The notes below the pieces were generated by a model, which worked only from the letters and a program-made list of their open reading frames with translations, was not told where the DNA came from and ran no database searches. From the NCBI GenBank assembly GCA_001971685.1, contig CP019326.1, positions 620,001 to 684,000 on the forward strand: 64,000 nucleotides of DNA, written 5' to 3'. The translations under genes were made by a program, and so were the position numbers. The stretch comes from Halomonas sp. 1513. Lineage in GTDB: Bacteria; Pseudomonadota; Gammaproteobacteria; Pseudomonadales; Halomonadaceae. Of this stretch, positions 43,015 to 56,166 are shown one piece after another (position 1 is the stretch's first letter; every line of letters starts with the position of its first letter).

Positions 43015-44729
43015 GGTTTGCGCTCTCCCTGGCCGGGTTCGCGGCGACTTAGGATAGTATCTTGGTGACGGTCCGCACCGCGGTCGGTTTCCGTCTGGTC
43101 CTGGTGCTCGGCCTCCAGTTCCTCCTGCAGGCGTTGCAATTCGGCCTGGCCTTGCTCGATGAGGCCACGGGTCTTGTCGATCTCCAGTTGCAGTTGCCGC
43201 TGCTGGCGTAGGCGTTCCTTGATCTGGCGTTGCCGCAGGGCGGCTTCTTCGCTTTCCTTCTGGACGCGCGCGGTGCCCATCAGGACGTCACTACCGAAGG
43301 GGTAGGCATCGGCGAGATCGACGCCCTTGGAGGAAAGGATCATCTCGCGGACCTGGTTGGAGTGGGCCGTTCCCCTCGACTTGACCACCGACAGTGAGCG
43401 ATTGCGTTCACCGCCGTTGACCTGGTAATGCAGCACGATCCAGGTATCGGCGAGGGTTGAGGCATGGCTGAGCGTCGATTCGTTGAAGGGGTCATCGGCC
43501 TCGGATAGTGATGTGAGCATGGTGGTGATGCCCCGGCTGCGGGTCACGGCAAGCAGGCGCTCCAGGGCCAGGAAAGCGCTTTCGGCACCGGATGACTTGA
43601 GTAGCGCTGAGGCTGGATCAATGACCAGACAGTCGGGCTGGAACTCGTCGATCAGGCCTATCAGGGCCATGTAGTGCTCCTCGACCAGGGCGCTCCAGCT
43701 GGCGCGGGCAATGACTCTCAGCAGGCCGCTGTCGATGGGCGACTGCAGGTCGATGCCAAGCGTGGCAACATTGCGCACGATCTGGCGGGCAAACTCGTCG
43801 AAGCTGATCAGCAAGGCACGCTCGCCACGCTTGGCGGCGGCTGCGACGAACGCCGCTCCCAGTGTCGTCTTGGAGGTGCCCGGTTGGCCGGATATCAGCG
43901 TGATGGAACCGCGATAGACGCCGCCATCGAGTATTTTGTCGAGGCGCTCGATGCCTGTGCCGAGACGTTCGCCGACGGCAGGCACCGCCTCGGCGTCGAA
44001 GGGCTCGGCATAGGGGAGGTGAATGCCGGTATCGTCGATCAGCATGGCAAGCTCATCGGGGTTGTGGCGAGTACCGCGATACTTGGCAATGCGGAAGCGA
44101 CGATTGAGGCGCTTGTCCACCAGGCTGCTCGACAGAACCAGGATGGTGGACAGCATGAACTCGACGCCGGTGAGGTGATCCGCATGGGGTCGATCGTTGC
44201 CTGTATGCTTGCCGGTCAGCAGCAGGGAAACTCCATGCTCGATGCACCAGTCATTGAGCAGGGCGACCTGATCGATGGCCATCTGGCTGTCGGGTTGGCG
44301 CCGCAGCAGTTGGTCGATCCCGTCGAGGATGATCCAGTGGCCTTCCACGCGCCTGATGCAGTGATTCAGCACGGCGAGTAGCCCCTCGATATCGAAGGCT
44401 CCCGAGAACTCGGCCCCCTGCATTGATTGACCATCGAGGATTTCGCAGCGAGACGACTCGCGCAGTTGCCTCCCCCAGCGGAAACCATCGGCATTGCGCA
44501 GGATCTGCTCGGGGGACTCTTCGAAGCTCATGAAGACGCCGCCCCCACCGCGCGCCAGGGCGCTGGCGAGGATCTGCATGCCGAGGATTGTCTTGCCGCA
44601 CCCCGGCTCGCCGATCACCAGGGTGGCGCCGCCCGCTGGCAGGCCTCCAAGGGTGACGCTATCCAGGTCGTGCATGCCGGTGGCTCGCTTGACAAGTCCC
44701 TGAGTCGCTTTCGTATCGGTGTCGTTCAT
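43011..44729 (-). CDS. kaiC: KaiC-like double-ATPase/kinase with coiled-coil tail
   Basis: The ATG at 44729 follows GGAG by five bases and gives 572 residues. It has two RecA-like domains: CI with Walker A GEPGCGKT (41-48), catalytic FEESPEQI (69-76) and IILDGIDQ; CII with GQPGTSKT (281-288), FDEFARQI and LVIDPASALL. SHASTLADT (421-429) aligns with the phosphorylated Ser-Thr pair of cyanobacterial KaiC, giving Ser424 and Thr425. The first CII catalytic glutamate appears replaced by aspartate (Asp311). Residues about 490-545 form an extra coiled coil. Phosphorylation is inferred, not shown. Confidence 0.92.
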   Translation of the reverse strand: MNDTDTKATQGLVKRATGMHDLDSVTLGGLPAGGATLVIGEPGCGKTILGMQILASALARGGGGVFMSFEESPEQILRNADGFRWGRQLRESSRCEILDGQSMQGAEFSGAFDIEGLLAVLNHCIRRVEGHWIILDGIDQLLRRQPDSQMAIDQVALLNDWCIEHGVSLLLTGKHTGNDRPHADHLTGVEFMLSTILVLSSSLVDKRLNRRFRIAKYRGTRHNPDELAMLIDDTGIHLPYAEPFDAEAVPAVGERLGTGIERLDKILDGGVYRGSITLISGQPGTSKTTLGAAFVAAAAKRGERALLISFDEFARQIVRNVATLGIDLQSPIDSGLLRVIARASWSALVEEHYMALIGLIDEFQPDCLVIDPASALLKSSGAESAFLALERLLAVTRSRGITTMLTSLSEADDPFNESTLSHASTLADTWIVLHYQVNGGERNRSLSVVKSRGTAHSNQVREMILSSKGVDLADAYPFGSDVLMGTARVQKESEEAALRQRQIKERLRQQRQLQLEIDKTRGLIEQGQAELQRLQEELEAEHQDQTETDRGADRHQDTILSRREPGQGERKP

Positions 44730-44775
44730 CGAGTCTCCAGGCTCCGGATGGTTAAACGTCAAGGGACGTCCGTCA

Positions 44776-47259
44776 TCACCCGTTGTCGTGTGGTACTCCC
44801 GGGGAGGTGACTGGCGTCATGGGGAGACGAGTATGCTTCTCGAGTAACCAGCGAAAGTCCTCCACCTCCAAGGGCATGCTGTAATAGTAGCCTTGGCCGA
44901 TCCGGCAACCCAACTCGAGCAGCACATCCCGCACGGCAGCATTCTCTATGCCCTCTGCTACGGTATCGGCCCCCAATACCTGGCTGATACCCAGGATCAT
45001 GGACACGATGTTGCGATTAAGCGGCTCATCGAGGATATTGCGAACGAAGCCCATGTCGATCTTGATTTCGTCGAAGGGGTATTGCTGCAGGTAGAGCAGC
45101 GACGAGTAGCCGGTACCGAAGTCGTCTAGCGAGAGCCGCACCCCCAGGGCGTGCAATTCATCGATCTGCTGGCGCAGCATCCCGGACTCTGCGCTGAACA
45201 CGCTTTCGGTGATCTCCAGGGTGAGTGACGTTGGATCGATGGCATGGGTCTCGAGGGCCTCGCGTACCGTTTGAGTGAAATCGCCCAGGCGGAACTGGTC
45301 GACCGAGACATTCACTGAGACCCGTACCAGGTCGAGCTTTGCCTCCTGCCATTCACTGAGATGGCGGCAGGCCTCGAACAGCACCCAGTTGCCGATGGGG
45401 GCGATCAATTGGCTTTGTTCGGCCACGCCTATGAACTGGCCGGGCATCTGCATGCCGCGCTCTGGATGCATCCAGCGGATTAAGGCTTCACAGGCGATTA
45501 CCTCGCCGGTGGTCAAGTCCACCTTGGGCTGGTAGTGCAGCTCGAACTGGTCTTCCGCCAGGGCTGTGCGAAGCTCGCGGGTCAGGATGACGCGTCGCTG
45601 AGCGGCAAGGCTCAGCTCCGGTTCGTAGGGATGAAAAGTACTGCCGGGCCGCAGGCGGGTCTCGTGCAGTGCAATTTCCACCTCGTGCAGCAGGGTTTCG
45701 GCGCTGCGTTCATGCTCGCCGAGCCGGGTATAGCTGCCGCGGGTCGAGACCTCGATGTCGAATTCCATGATTCTCACCGGCCGATGGAAGATATCGTCGA
45801 GCTCTTCGAGGCGGGCATGGGGCCGGGACGCATCGTCATTGGGCAGGAACAAGGTGAACTGGTCACCGCTGAGTCGGCCGATCAGCGTATTGTGACAGAG
45901 ATATTTCTCGAGGCGACGCGCCAAGGTGATCAGCAGTTGATCGCCTGTTTCATAACCGTGGGCATCATTGATGTTGCGCATTTCCCTGATATCCAGCAGC
46001 GCGATGATGCCCTGGGGGCGCCAACCGTGCTGGACGATATAGCGTGAAAATGCATCGATGAAGCCCATTCGATTGGCGAGGCCGGTCAGCGGGTCACGGT
46101 AGGCCAGCTGCTTGAGTTCTTGCTCCGCAAGCTTACGTTCGGTGATATCAACATGCATCACCACTGCGCCCAGTCGCTGATCGCTCCCTGCCCCGGTCGC
46201 CAGCCGGCTGGCCATCATGCGAAACCAGCATGGCTGGTCCGGAGAGTGGCAGGGATACTCCTGAGTGAAGGACTCCCGCTCGCCTTTCAGTACGGCCTTC
46301 AATCCCTCGGCCGTGTCGAAGGCCGTTTCGGCGGATTCTCCGTCGGCCTGTTGGCAGATTGTCAGGTAGTTGCGGCCGACTCCGAAGGCGTTATCGCGGT
46401 TGCCGTTGATGGTGCCGTAATGTCGCCATTGATCGTTGACCTCTAGGATGTTGCCGTCACTGTCCAGTAGGGCGATGTGGGCGGGAAGGGAGTCGATCAG
46501 CGCACGACGCGTCGCCAGGGCGCTGGAGAGTGTCTCGACCATGCCCTCCTGGCGGCCCAGCATCCGATTGAAGGTACGCGAAAGATCGGCGAACTCATCC
46601 GATCCCGATACGGGAACGCGCACATCGTGGTCACCGCTTTCCACTTGTCGGGTCGCTCGAGACAGGGCTCGCAGTGGACCAATGACGCGTTTGTAGATCA
46701 GCCCGAAGGCGACGACGCAGAAGAGGCTGAACATGGCCGCCGCTCCGGCAAAACCGGCAGCGACCCGGTTGGCATCGCGGGCGATATTCTCCTGGCGCTG
46801 GCTCACGACCTCGGTGAGGGAGGAGTTCAAGGCGATGCCGTAGCCGGCGATCTGGTTCATGACGATCCGGCTTCGCTGATCGAGATGCGGTATTACAGTC
46901 TCTGCTGTTGCCGCTGCGTTGATGTGGTAGGCCGTTTCGAGGGCGTCCATCAGGTAGTCGATATGCCGCATGGCACGCCGGGCACCGGGTTGCTCCTCGG
47001 CCATGGCCGACAGGTCCTGTTGAATGGACTCGGCTTCGACTTGAAAGGCGTCCCACAGGGTTGGATCAGCGCGATTGTGGAGTAGAGCACCGCTGCCCGA
47101 AGTAAACGCGGTGATGCGTGCCTGTGTCGCGATCAGTTGATGAATTTCCCCCTGCTTTGCTTGCATCTGCCCAAGGCTGTGCAGGCCAACGCCAATCAGT
47201 AACATCAGGCCGAGAAGACAGCCACAGATGCTGAGCAAGGAGAGGCGCGATAGTTTCAT
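44776..47259 (-). CDS. membrane HAMP-PAS-GGDEF-EAL protein, probable c-di-GMP phosphodiesterase
   Basis: This 827-residue protein starts at ATG 47259, overlapping the stop of the substrate-binding gene by three bases. Layout: membrane helix 1 (about 8-28), periplasmic four-helix region, helix 2 (about 170-190), HAMP, PAS, GGDEF and EAL. The cyclase motif is SGDQF instead of GGDEF, so cyclase activity is doubtful. The EAL domain is intact (CEALIRWMHP, EITES, DDFGTGYSSL, EGIE, QGYYYSMPL), so it probably degrades c-di-GMP. The arrangement with a periplasmic binding protein recalls NspS-MbaA of Vibrio cholerae. Confidence 0.93.
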   Translation of the reverse strand: MKLSRLSLLSICGCLLGLMLLIGVGLHSLGQMQAKQGEIHQLIATQARITAFTSGSGALLHNRADPTLWDAFQVEAESIQQDLSAMAEEQPGARRAMRHIDYLMDALETAYHINAAATAETVIPHLDQRSRIVMNQIAGYGIALNSSLTEVVSQRQENIARDANRVAAGFAGAAAMFSLFCVVAFGLIYKRVIGPLRALSRATRQVESGDHDVRVPVSGSDEFADLSRTFNRMLGRQEGMVETLSSALATRRALIDSLPAHIALLDSDGNILEVNDQWRHYGTINGNRDNAFGVGRNYLTICQQADGESAETAFDTAEGLKAVLKGERESFTQEYPCHSPDQPCWFRMMASRLATGAGSDQRLGAVVMHVDITERKLAEQELKQLAYRDPLTGLANRMGFIDAFSRYIVQHGWRPQGIIALLDIREMRNINDAHGYETGDQLLITLARRLEKYLCHNTLIGRLSGDQFTLFLPNDDASRPHARLEELDDIFHRPVRIMEFDIEVSTRGSYTRLGEHERSAETLLHEVEIALHETRLRPGSTFHPYEPELSLAAQRRVILTRELRTALAEDQFELHYQPKVDLTTGEVIACEALIRWMHPERGMQMPGQFIGVAEQSQLIAPIGNWVLFEACRHLSEWQEAKLDLVRVSVNVSVDQFRLGDFTQTVREALETHAIDPTSLTLEITESVFSAESGMLRQQIDELHALGVRLSLDDFGTGYSSLLYLQQYPFDEIKIDMGFVRNILDEPLNRNIVSMILGISQVLGADTVAEGIENAAVRDVLLELGCRIGQGYYYSMPLEVEDFRWLLEKHTRLPMTPVTSPGVPHDNG

Positions 47260-48335
47260 GGCGTCTGGGGGCGGTCTATGGCGGAAGGCAAGGGGATGCC
47301 GATAGCGAGTGGCATGATGTCGTGCAGCGGACCGGGCGCGATCCATGACAGCGGATTCGGCGGCTCATCGATACTCACTTCGGTGGTCTCGTTGGCCCAT
47401 TGGCTGGTTTCCATCAGCGCGGTGAGTAGCGACCAGTTCAGGCTCAAGCCGAAAAGTGGCAGGTCCCGCCCGGTGAGAGTGACTGGCGCCTCTAGTCCGG
47501 CGTGGTCGATGTAGGTGGCCATTGCCCGGTCGGGCGAGGCTTCAATCAAGGCGATGGACTCCTTGTAGGCGCTCAGCAGGCGACGCAGAGCGTCTGGACG
47601 TTGCTCAACCAGCTTACGTGTCGAGACCAGTACCCAGTTCTCGATATAGATATCACTGCCCGGCAGCAGAGTAAGCTCGCCATTGACTCGGTGCGAGAGT
47701 CTCGAGGTCCAAGGCTCCCAGAGCACCGCGGCATCGATATTGCCTGCGACCAGCGCGTCCGGCAGGGCCTCAACGGGGAGGTCGACGACGCTGACTGTGT
47801 CGGCGTCGATATGGTGGACACTGGTAAAGAGCCACCACAGGAACTCGGCGTTGGTGCCGGCCATAAGGCCGATACGCCGATTGGTCAGATCCTCCGGCCG
47901 CTGTATGCCACCATCGGCGAGAGCCACGACGTGATTGAGGCGGCTGGAATAAACAAGGCTGGCTAAGATCAGTGGATCGGTTGCCTCTCCGGTATGGGGG
48001 GCTTCCAGCAGATCCAACACTAGTGGGGTGGTAGCCATCAGGGCAAGATCTGTCTCGCCGTTACGCAGTGCTCTAAGGTTCTGCTTACCTGAAGCGCTAT
48101 GGTTAACCGTAATATCTAGGCCATGTGCTTGGAAAAGCCCCTCTTTCATGGCGACCAGGGTCGGCAGGTCGCCCAAGTAGTTGACGCCGGACAGGCGCAA
48201 TGGCCCGTAGTCGTTCGCCATGGTAGACCCGGTGACCCCGGCTAGGGCAAAGCATAATAGGATCGAGATGAGTCGATAACGTCTCGGGGCACATGCCGAA
48301 GGGCGAGGGGCGCGTGGTTGCATGTGAGCCAGCAT
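47256..48335 (-). CDS. orphan periplasmic substrate-binding protein (NMT1/THI5-like)
   Basis: This 359-residue protein has a signal peptide (about 20-40, LISILLCFALAGVTGSTMAND) after a basic N-terminus; ATG 48323 is an alternative start. The NMT1/THI5/SsuA-type fold is marked by YLGDLPTLVAMKEGLFQAHGLDITV, ALRNGETDLALMATTP, RIGLMAGTNAEFLWW and IDAAVLWEPWTSRL. No ABC permease or ATPase is next to it; instead its stop overlaps the start of the membrane c-di-GMP protein. It is therefore likely a ligand sensor for that protein, not a transport component. Confidence 0.9.
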   Translation of the reverse strand: MLAHMQPRAPRPSACAPRRYRLISILLCFALAGVTGSTMANDYGPLRLSGVNYLGDLPTLVAMKEGLFQAHGLDITVNHSASGKQNLRALRNGETDLALMATTPLVLDLLEAPHTGEATDPLILASLVYSSRLNHVVALADGGIQRPEDLTNRRIGLMAGTNAEFLWWLFTSVHHIDADTVSVVDLPVEALPDALVAGNIDAAVLWEPWTSRLSHRVNGELTLLPGSDIYIENWVLVSTRKLVEQRPDALRRLLSAYKESIALIEASPDRAMATYIDHAGLEAPVTLTGRDLPLFGLSLNWSLLTALMETSQWANETTEVSIDEPPNPLSWIAPGPLHDIMPLAIGIPLPSAIDRPQTP

Positions 48336-48476
48336 CCTGGTTAGTCATTGTGCTGTACCCACCACCATAGCAGCTAAGTCACATGGCGTATGAATCCCAT
48401 CGGTAGACAAGATGATCGAGTGCTAAGCAGCCCCGGGCGAGCAGAGGTGGTCAGGCTACCCGCTGAGTGGCAGCGT

Positions 48477-49202
48477 CTATTCTTCGTCGAGCTCGGCGTT
48501 GTGGAAGACGTTCTGCACGTCGTCGAGGTCGTTGAGCATGTCGAGGAATTTCTCGAACAGCGCCACGTCGTCGCCCTCGACGGGGGTGGTGGTCTGGGGC
48601 ACGAACTGGATCTCGTCGACCTCGAAGTCGAGCTCGCCGAAGGCGTCGAGCAGCGCCTGCTTGGCCTTGGCGTACTCGGTGTGCGGGGCGAACACGGTGA
48701 TCTGGCCGTCCTCGTTCTCGATGTCGGAGACATCGACATCGGCCTCCATCAGCGCCTCGAGCGCCGCCTCTTCATCGTCGCCGTGATAGGCGAGGATGGC
48801 GCAGTGGTCGAACATGTGGCTGACGCTGCCGGGGGTGCCGATCTTGCACTTGGTCTTGGTGAAGCAGGCGCGCACGTCGCCGAAGGTGCGGTTGGGATTG
48901 TCGGTCAGGCAGTCGACGATCACCATGCAGTTGCCAGGCCCAAAGCCTTCATAGCGAGCCGGTGAGAAATCCTCGCCGCCGGCGCCGCTGGCCTTGTCGA
49001 GGGCCTTTTCAATCACGTGGCTGGGCACCTGGTCCTTCTTGGCGCGCTCGATCAGGCCGCGCAGGCTCAGGTTGCCGGCGGGGTCGGTGCCGCCCTGCTT
49101 GGCGACCACGTAGATCTCGCGACCGTACTTGCTGTAGACCTTGGTCTTGGCGGCGGCCGTCTTGGCCATGGATTCCTTGCGGTTCTGAAAGGCCCTGCCC
49201 AT
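48477..49202 (-). CDS. YebC/PmpR-family protein
   Basis: This 241-residue protein starts at ATG 49202 behind [34 protein letters not shown] is close to the family start and resembles the YeeN branch. Further marks are [23 protein letters not shown] and the acidic C-terminus. Family members were described as transcription regulators; some act at the ribosome on difficult proline-containing sequences. The product is cytosolic and the gene monocistronic. Confidence 0.93.
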   Translation of the reverse strand: MGRAFQNRKESMAKTAAAKTKVYSKYGREIYVVAKQGGTDPAGNLSLRGLIERAKKDQVPSHVIEKALDKASGAGGEDFSPARYEGFGPGNCMVIVDCLTDNPNRTFGDVRACFTKTKCKIGTPGSVSHMFDHCAILAYHGDDEEAALEALMEADVDVSDIENEDGQITVFAPHTEYAKAKQALLDAFGELDFEVDEIQFVPQTTTPVEGDDVALFEKFLDMLNDLDDVQNVFHNAELDEE

Positions 49203-49369
49203 ATCGTTGTCCTGTCTGCTCATCAATACGGCCAGAATGTTACTCAACAAGCCGCAGCGGGAACAGGGTTATTTGCCGCATGGCGGGTCCCGCCGATGAG
49301 TGCCATTCTGAACCCGAACACACCTTATGTGGCCTAAGCGGTGATCGAAAAGGCCACCAAGGAGATAGC

Positions 49370-50251
49370 ATGCTGAGGTTGTTACCACGACGCCTGCTGG
49401 CGTCGCTGCTGATGGGCGTGATGTTGAGTGCCGCCGCCGGCCTGGCGGTGGCCCGTGAGCTGGCCGCCGACCCCGATGAGATGATCGAGGTGGAGATCGC
49501 CACCGTGGGGGTGGCGGGGGCCATGGGGCCGCCGGTAGTGCTGCTGCGCGAGCCGGGCGGCGAGGATGTGATTCCGATCTTCATCGGCCCCAATGAGGCC
49601 GAGGCGATCCTGCGCGCGCTGCGCGGTGATCGGCCGCGGCGGCCGCTGACCCATGAGCTGCTCAATGACGTCATCGATGGCCTGCAAGCGAATCTGACGC
49701 GGGTCTACGTCGATGCGCTGCAGGACAACACCTTCCTCGGCATGCTCGAACTCGAGGTCGAAGGGCGCGATGCGCCGGTGCGTATCGACAGCCGGCCCAG
49801 CGATGCCCTGGCGCTGGCGCTGCAGGCCGGGGCGACCATCCACGTGGCGCCCGAGGTGCGTGAGGCGGCGCGGCAGATCGAGTACGAAGGGCTGGAGGAC
49901 ACGGTGGTGGCGGCACTCGGCATCACCGTGACCCGCGTCAGCGACGACCTGCGCGATGCCCTCGGCCTGCCCGACGATGAAGGCCTGCTGGTCAGCGACG
50001 TCAGCGGCGCCGCCGACGAGGCGGGCATGGCGCCGGGGGCGCTGCTGCTGGCGGTCAACGACGAGGTGCCGTCGTCGCCGATGCACTTCCTCGAGCTGGT
50101 GCGCGACACGCCCGCCGATGAAGAAGCCCAGCTGCGCTACTGGCAGGAGGGCGAGGTGCACGAGCTGGCGCTCTCCACCGACGTGCCGACACCGCGGCCG
50201 CGTGGGCGCGGTGCGCCGCAAGCCGACGAGGAGCCGGGTATTCGCCTCTAG
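49370..50251 (+). CDS. secreted bifunctional-nuclease (DUF151) domain protein with PDZ domain
   Basis: The start ATG 49370 follows AAGGAG. The 293-residue protein has a signal peptide (about 1-29), a BFN domain (about 38-165, PPVVLLREPGGEDVIPIFIGPNEAEAILRALRG and RIDSRPSDALALAL), and a PDZ-like domain (about 180-270, GLLVSDVSGAADEAGMAPGALLLAVNDEVPS). BFN domains were described as nucleases in plants but are usually of unknown activity in bacteria. The signal peptide and PDZ domain place it in the periplasm, where PDZ may bind protein C-termini. Confidence 0.85.
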   Translation: MLRLLPRRLLASLLMGVMLSAAAGLAVARELAADPDEMIEVEIATVGVAGAMGPPVVLLREPGGEDVIPIFIGPNEAEAILRALRGDRPRRPLTHELLNDVIDGLQANLTRVYVDALQDNTFLGMLELEVEGRDAPVRIDSRPSDALALALQAGATIHVAPEVREAARQIEYEGLEDTVVAALGITVTRVSDDLRDALGLPDDEGLLVSDVSGAADEAGMAPGALLLAVNDEVPSSPMHFLELVRDTPADEEAQLRYWQEGEVHELALSTDVPTPRPRGRGAPQADEEPGIRL

Positions 50252-50315
50252 CGCTGTTATGTCCAAGCGTCGGCGTCGCGAAACATAGCGCGCTAATATA
50301 AACTGTTGACGCTCA

Positions 50316-50343
50316 GCGGCCGGCGCATGTCTACGCCGGCCGC
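50316..50343. terminator. GC-rich inverted repeat
   Basis: GCGGCCGGCG and CGCCGGCCGC form ten-base arms around CATGTCTA. It lies after the BFN gene and ends 21 bases before the exporter start. There is no T-run. Confidence 0.5.
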
Positions 50344-50364
50344 TTGTCGTTAACAGGAGTCGCC

Positions 50365-51108
50365 GTGTCGATGCTGGTCGGAGCGGCCTTCGTGGCCGTG
50401 GTGTTTCTTACCTCGATGCTGTCGGGCGTGTTCGGTATGGCCGGCGGCCTGGTGCTGCTGTGGTTTCTGCTGCTGCTGTTCCCGGCCACCACGGCGATCG
50501 CCGTGCACGGGGTGATCCAGATGACCGCCAACGGCTCGCGGGCCTGGCTGTCGCGGCAGTTCATCGTCTGGCGGATCGTGGTGCTGATGACCTTGGGCGT
50601 GCTGGTCGCGGCGGGTCTGCTGCTGTGGATCGGCTACTCGCCGGATGCGGCGACGGTCTCGATCCTTATTGGCCTGATGCCGATCCTGGTGTGGATGCCC
50701 CGCTACTGGTTCCAGTTCGATGCAGCGCGGCCCAGCCACGCCCTGACCTGCGGGGTCGTCTCGGGTGGCTTGACCATCGCCGCCGGGGTCTCCGGGCCGC
50801 TGATCGATATCTTCTTCGTGCGCTCGCGCATGGACCGCCGCCAGATCGTCGCCACCAAGGCGATGATCCAGGTGGTCTCGCATGCCATCAAGATCCTCTT
50901 CTACCTCGGCTCGGCGCTGGCGCTGAGCGCCGGCGAGTGGGGCATCATCCTGCTCGCCGCGCCCTTTGCGATGCTCGGCACCCATACCGGCAACCGTATC
51001 CTGGCGCGGCTTACCGATGCCAACTTCCGCGCCTGGACGCGCTGGATCGTCACCGCCATCGGCGTCTTCTACTTCATCCAGGGGCTGGTGCTGATCATCC
51101 GCGGTTGA
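50365..51108 (+). CDS. TauE/SafE-family sulfite exporter-like membrane protein
   Basis: GTG 50365 follows AGGAG by five bases; ATG 50371 is also possible. The 247-residue protein has about eight membrane helices. The family pattern includes LSGVFGMAGGLVLLWFLLLLFP with its repeat in the second half (CGVVSGGLTIAAGVSGPLIDIFFV) and KAMIQVVSHAIKILFYLGSA. Members export sulfite, sulfoacetate or other organosulfur anions. There are no sulfur genes near it. Confidence 0.85.
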   Translation: MSMLVGAAFVAVVFLTSMLSGVFGMAGGLVLLWFLLLLFPATTAIAVHGVIQMTANGSRAWLSRQFIVWRIVVLMTLGVLVAAGLLLWIGYSPDAATVSILIGLMPILVWMPRYWFQFDAARPSHALTCGVVSGGLTIAAGVSGPLIDIFFVRSRMDRRQIVATKAMIQVVSHAIKILFYLGSALALSAGEWGIILLAAPFAMLGTHTGNRILARLTDANFRAWTRWIVTAIGVFYFIQGLVLIIRG

Positions 51109-51141
51109 GAAAGCGCAGACATTTATGCCGTGCTTCCCTAG

Positions 51142-54515
<3,374 letters not shown>

Positions 54516-54539
54516 GCAGCGCCTCGTGACGTGGCGGTA

Positions 54540-56009
54540 TCAGAGCACCGGCGGGATGACGTCGAACAGATGGTTGTCGTCATCGTCGTCCGGCAGGCGC
54601 TCGTTGAGCTGATAGAACTGCTGCTGGCTGCGGTCAACGTAGTCGAGAATCTCGTAGTAGCGGCGGATATTGCGCACGTAGATCACCGGCTCGCCGCCGC
54701 GGGCATAGCCGTGGCGGGTCTGGCTGTACCACTCGCTGTTCTGCAACAGCGGCAGTGCCTCGCGGACATCGGCCCAGCGGTTGGGGTCACCGCCGCGCTG
54801 CTCGGCGATATTACGCGCATCATATAAATGACCTAAGCCGACATTATAGGCCGCCATGGCCATCCAGAGGCGATCGTCACCGTTAATTGAGTCGGGTAGG
54901 CGCTCTTTCATTTGACGCAGGTAGCGGGCACCGCCGTCGATGCTCTGCTGGGGGTCGAGGCGGTCGCTGACGCCGAGCTCCTCGGCGGTGGGGTTGGTCA
55001 GCATCATCAGGCCGCGCACCCCGGTGGGCGAGGTGGCCTCGGGGTCCCAGTGCGACTCCTGGTAGCCCAGGGCGGCGAGCAGACGCCAGTCGAAGCCGCT
55101 GTCGCGGGCCGCCTGGCGGAACAGGTCGGCGTATTCGGGCAGCTTGTTGCGCACGTGGCTGATGAAGATGCGCGCGCCGACGTACTCCAGGTAGTCGTCG
55201 TGGCCGAAATAACGGCTGATCAATTCATCGAGAGTGCCGTCGCGCTGCAGGTCGTGAAGAAACGCCTGGGCGCGCTGCTGCAGCGCCGCGCCCTGGCCGG
55301 CGGGAAACGCCCAGGCCATCGACAGCGGCTCGCCGAGGGGGAAGCCCAGCTCGACCTCGGGAAAGAACAGCCGGTTGGTCTTGAACTGGTGCTGGTAGAC
55401 CACCGCCGCGTCGAGGCTGCCGGCCTCGATGCGCTGCAGCAGGTCGGCTACCTCCAGCCCATCGGACTCCTTCCAGCTCAACTCGGGGAGCTCCTGCTGC
55501 AGTTCGCGCAGCACCTGCCCGGTGCCCGAACCGCGGATGCTGGCGATGGTCAGGCCGCGCAGGTCGTCGATGTCGCGCACCGAGGGCAGCCCGCGGCGGT
55601 AGACCACCAGCGGTTGCAGGGTGAGGATCGGCCGGCTGTAGATCAGTCCAGGCTGGCGCAGATCCAGCGGCAGCGATGCGGCGCCGATGTCGGCGTGGCC
55701 CTGGCGCACTGACTCGAGTACCTGCTCGACGTTGGGCTCGGCATCCATCGACAGGCTGAGCCCGAGGTGCTCGGCGAAGCGCCGCGCCAGGGCATACTCG
55801 AACCCGGTGGGGCCGTGGCGCCCTTCGTAGTAGGTGGTGGGGGTGTTGCGGGTGTGAACGGCGAGGAAGGCGCGTGCCTGAATGGCCTCCCACTGGGGGC
55901 CGTGGGGCGCCGACTGAGGGGGCACGAGCCACATCAGTGCGATACCGACGCACGTCAGCAGATAGCCGCGTGGGTGGCGGCGCAGATGTGGCAGTAAGGC
56001 CTTGAGCAT
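54540..56009 (-). CDS. mltF: membrane-bound lytic murein transglycosylase F
   Basis: This protein is 489 residues from ATG 56009; a TTG at 56027 would add six residues. It has an N-terminal hydrophobic segment (about 17-33), an SBP_bac_3 domain (about 45-275, [36 protein letters not shown]) and a C-terminal SLT domain (about 300-450, [29 protein letters not shown]) with the catalytic glutamate in YQESHWDP. This is the MltF fusion. It cleaves peptidoglycan glycan strands at the outer membrane. Divergent from purL. Confidence 0.94.
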   Translation of the reverse strand: MLKALLPHLRRHPRGYLLTCVGIALMWLVPPQSAPHGPQWEAIQARAFLAVHTRNTPTTYYEGRHGPTGFEYALARRFAEHLGLSLSMDAEPNVEQVLESVRQGHADIGAASLPLDLRQPGLIYSRPILTLQPLVVYRRGLPSVRDIDDLRGLTIASIRGSGTGQVLRELQQELPELSWKESDGLEVADLLQRIEAGSLDAAVVYQHQFKTNRLFFPEVELGFPLGEPLSMAWAFPAGQGAALQQRAQAFLHDLQRDGTLDELISRYFGHDDYLEYVGARIFISHVRNKLPEYADLFRQAARDSGFDWRLLAALGYQESHWDPEATSPTGVRGLMMLTNPTAEELGVSDRLDPQQSIDGGARYLRQMKERLPDSINGDDRLWMAMAAYNVGLGHLYDARNIAEQRGGDPNRWADVREALPLLQNSEWYSQTRHGYARGGEPVIYVRNIRRYYEILDYVDRSQQQFYQLNERLPDDDDDNHLFDVIPPVL

Positions 56010-56166
56010 GAACGAGACGGTCGGCAACGTGACCTTCCACGATAGCGGGCGCGGCGGCCGCTGTCACCTGCGCGGATTTCGCGCCCCGCGTGCTTTCCAG
56101 TATCATGTGCGCTCGTTGCCGCCGGCCGCGGCCCTCATTTCGCTTTCACCAGAGGCTCGATCGACC

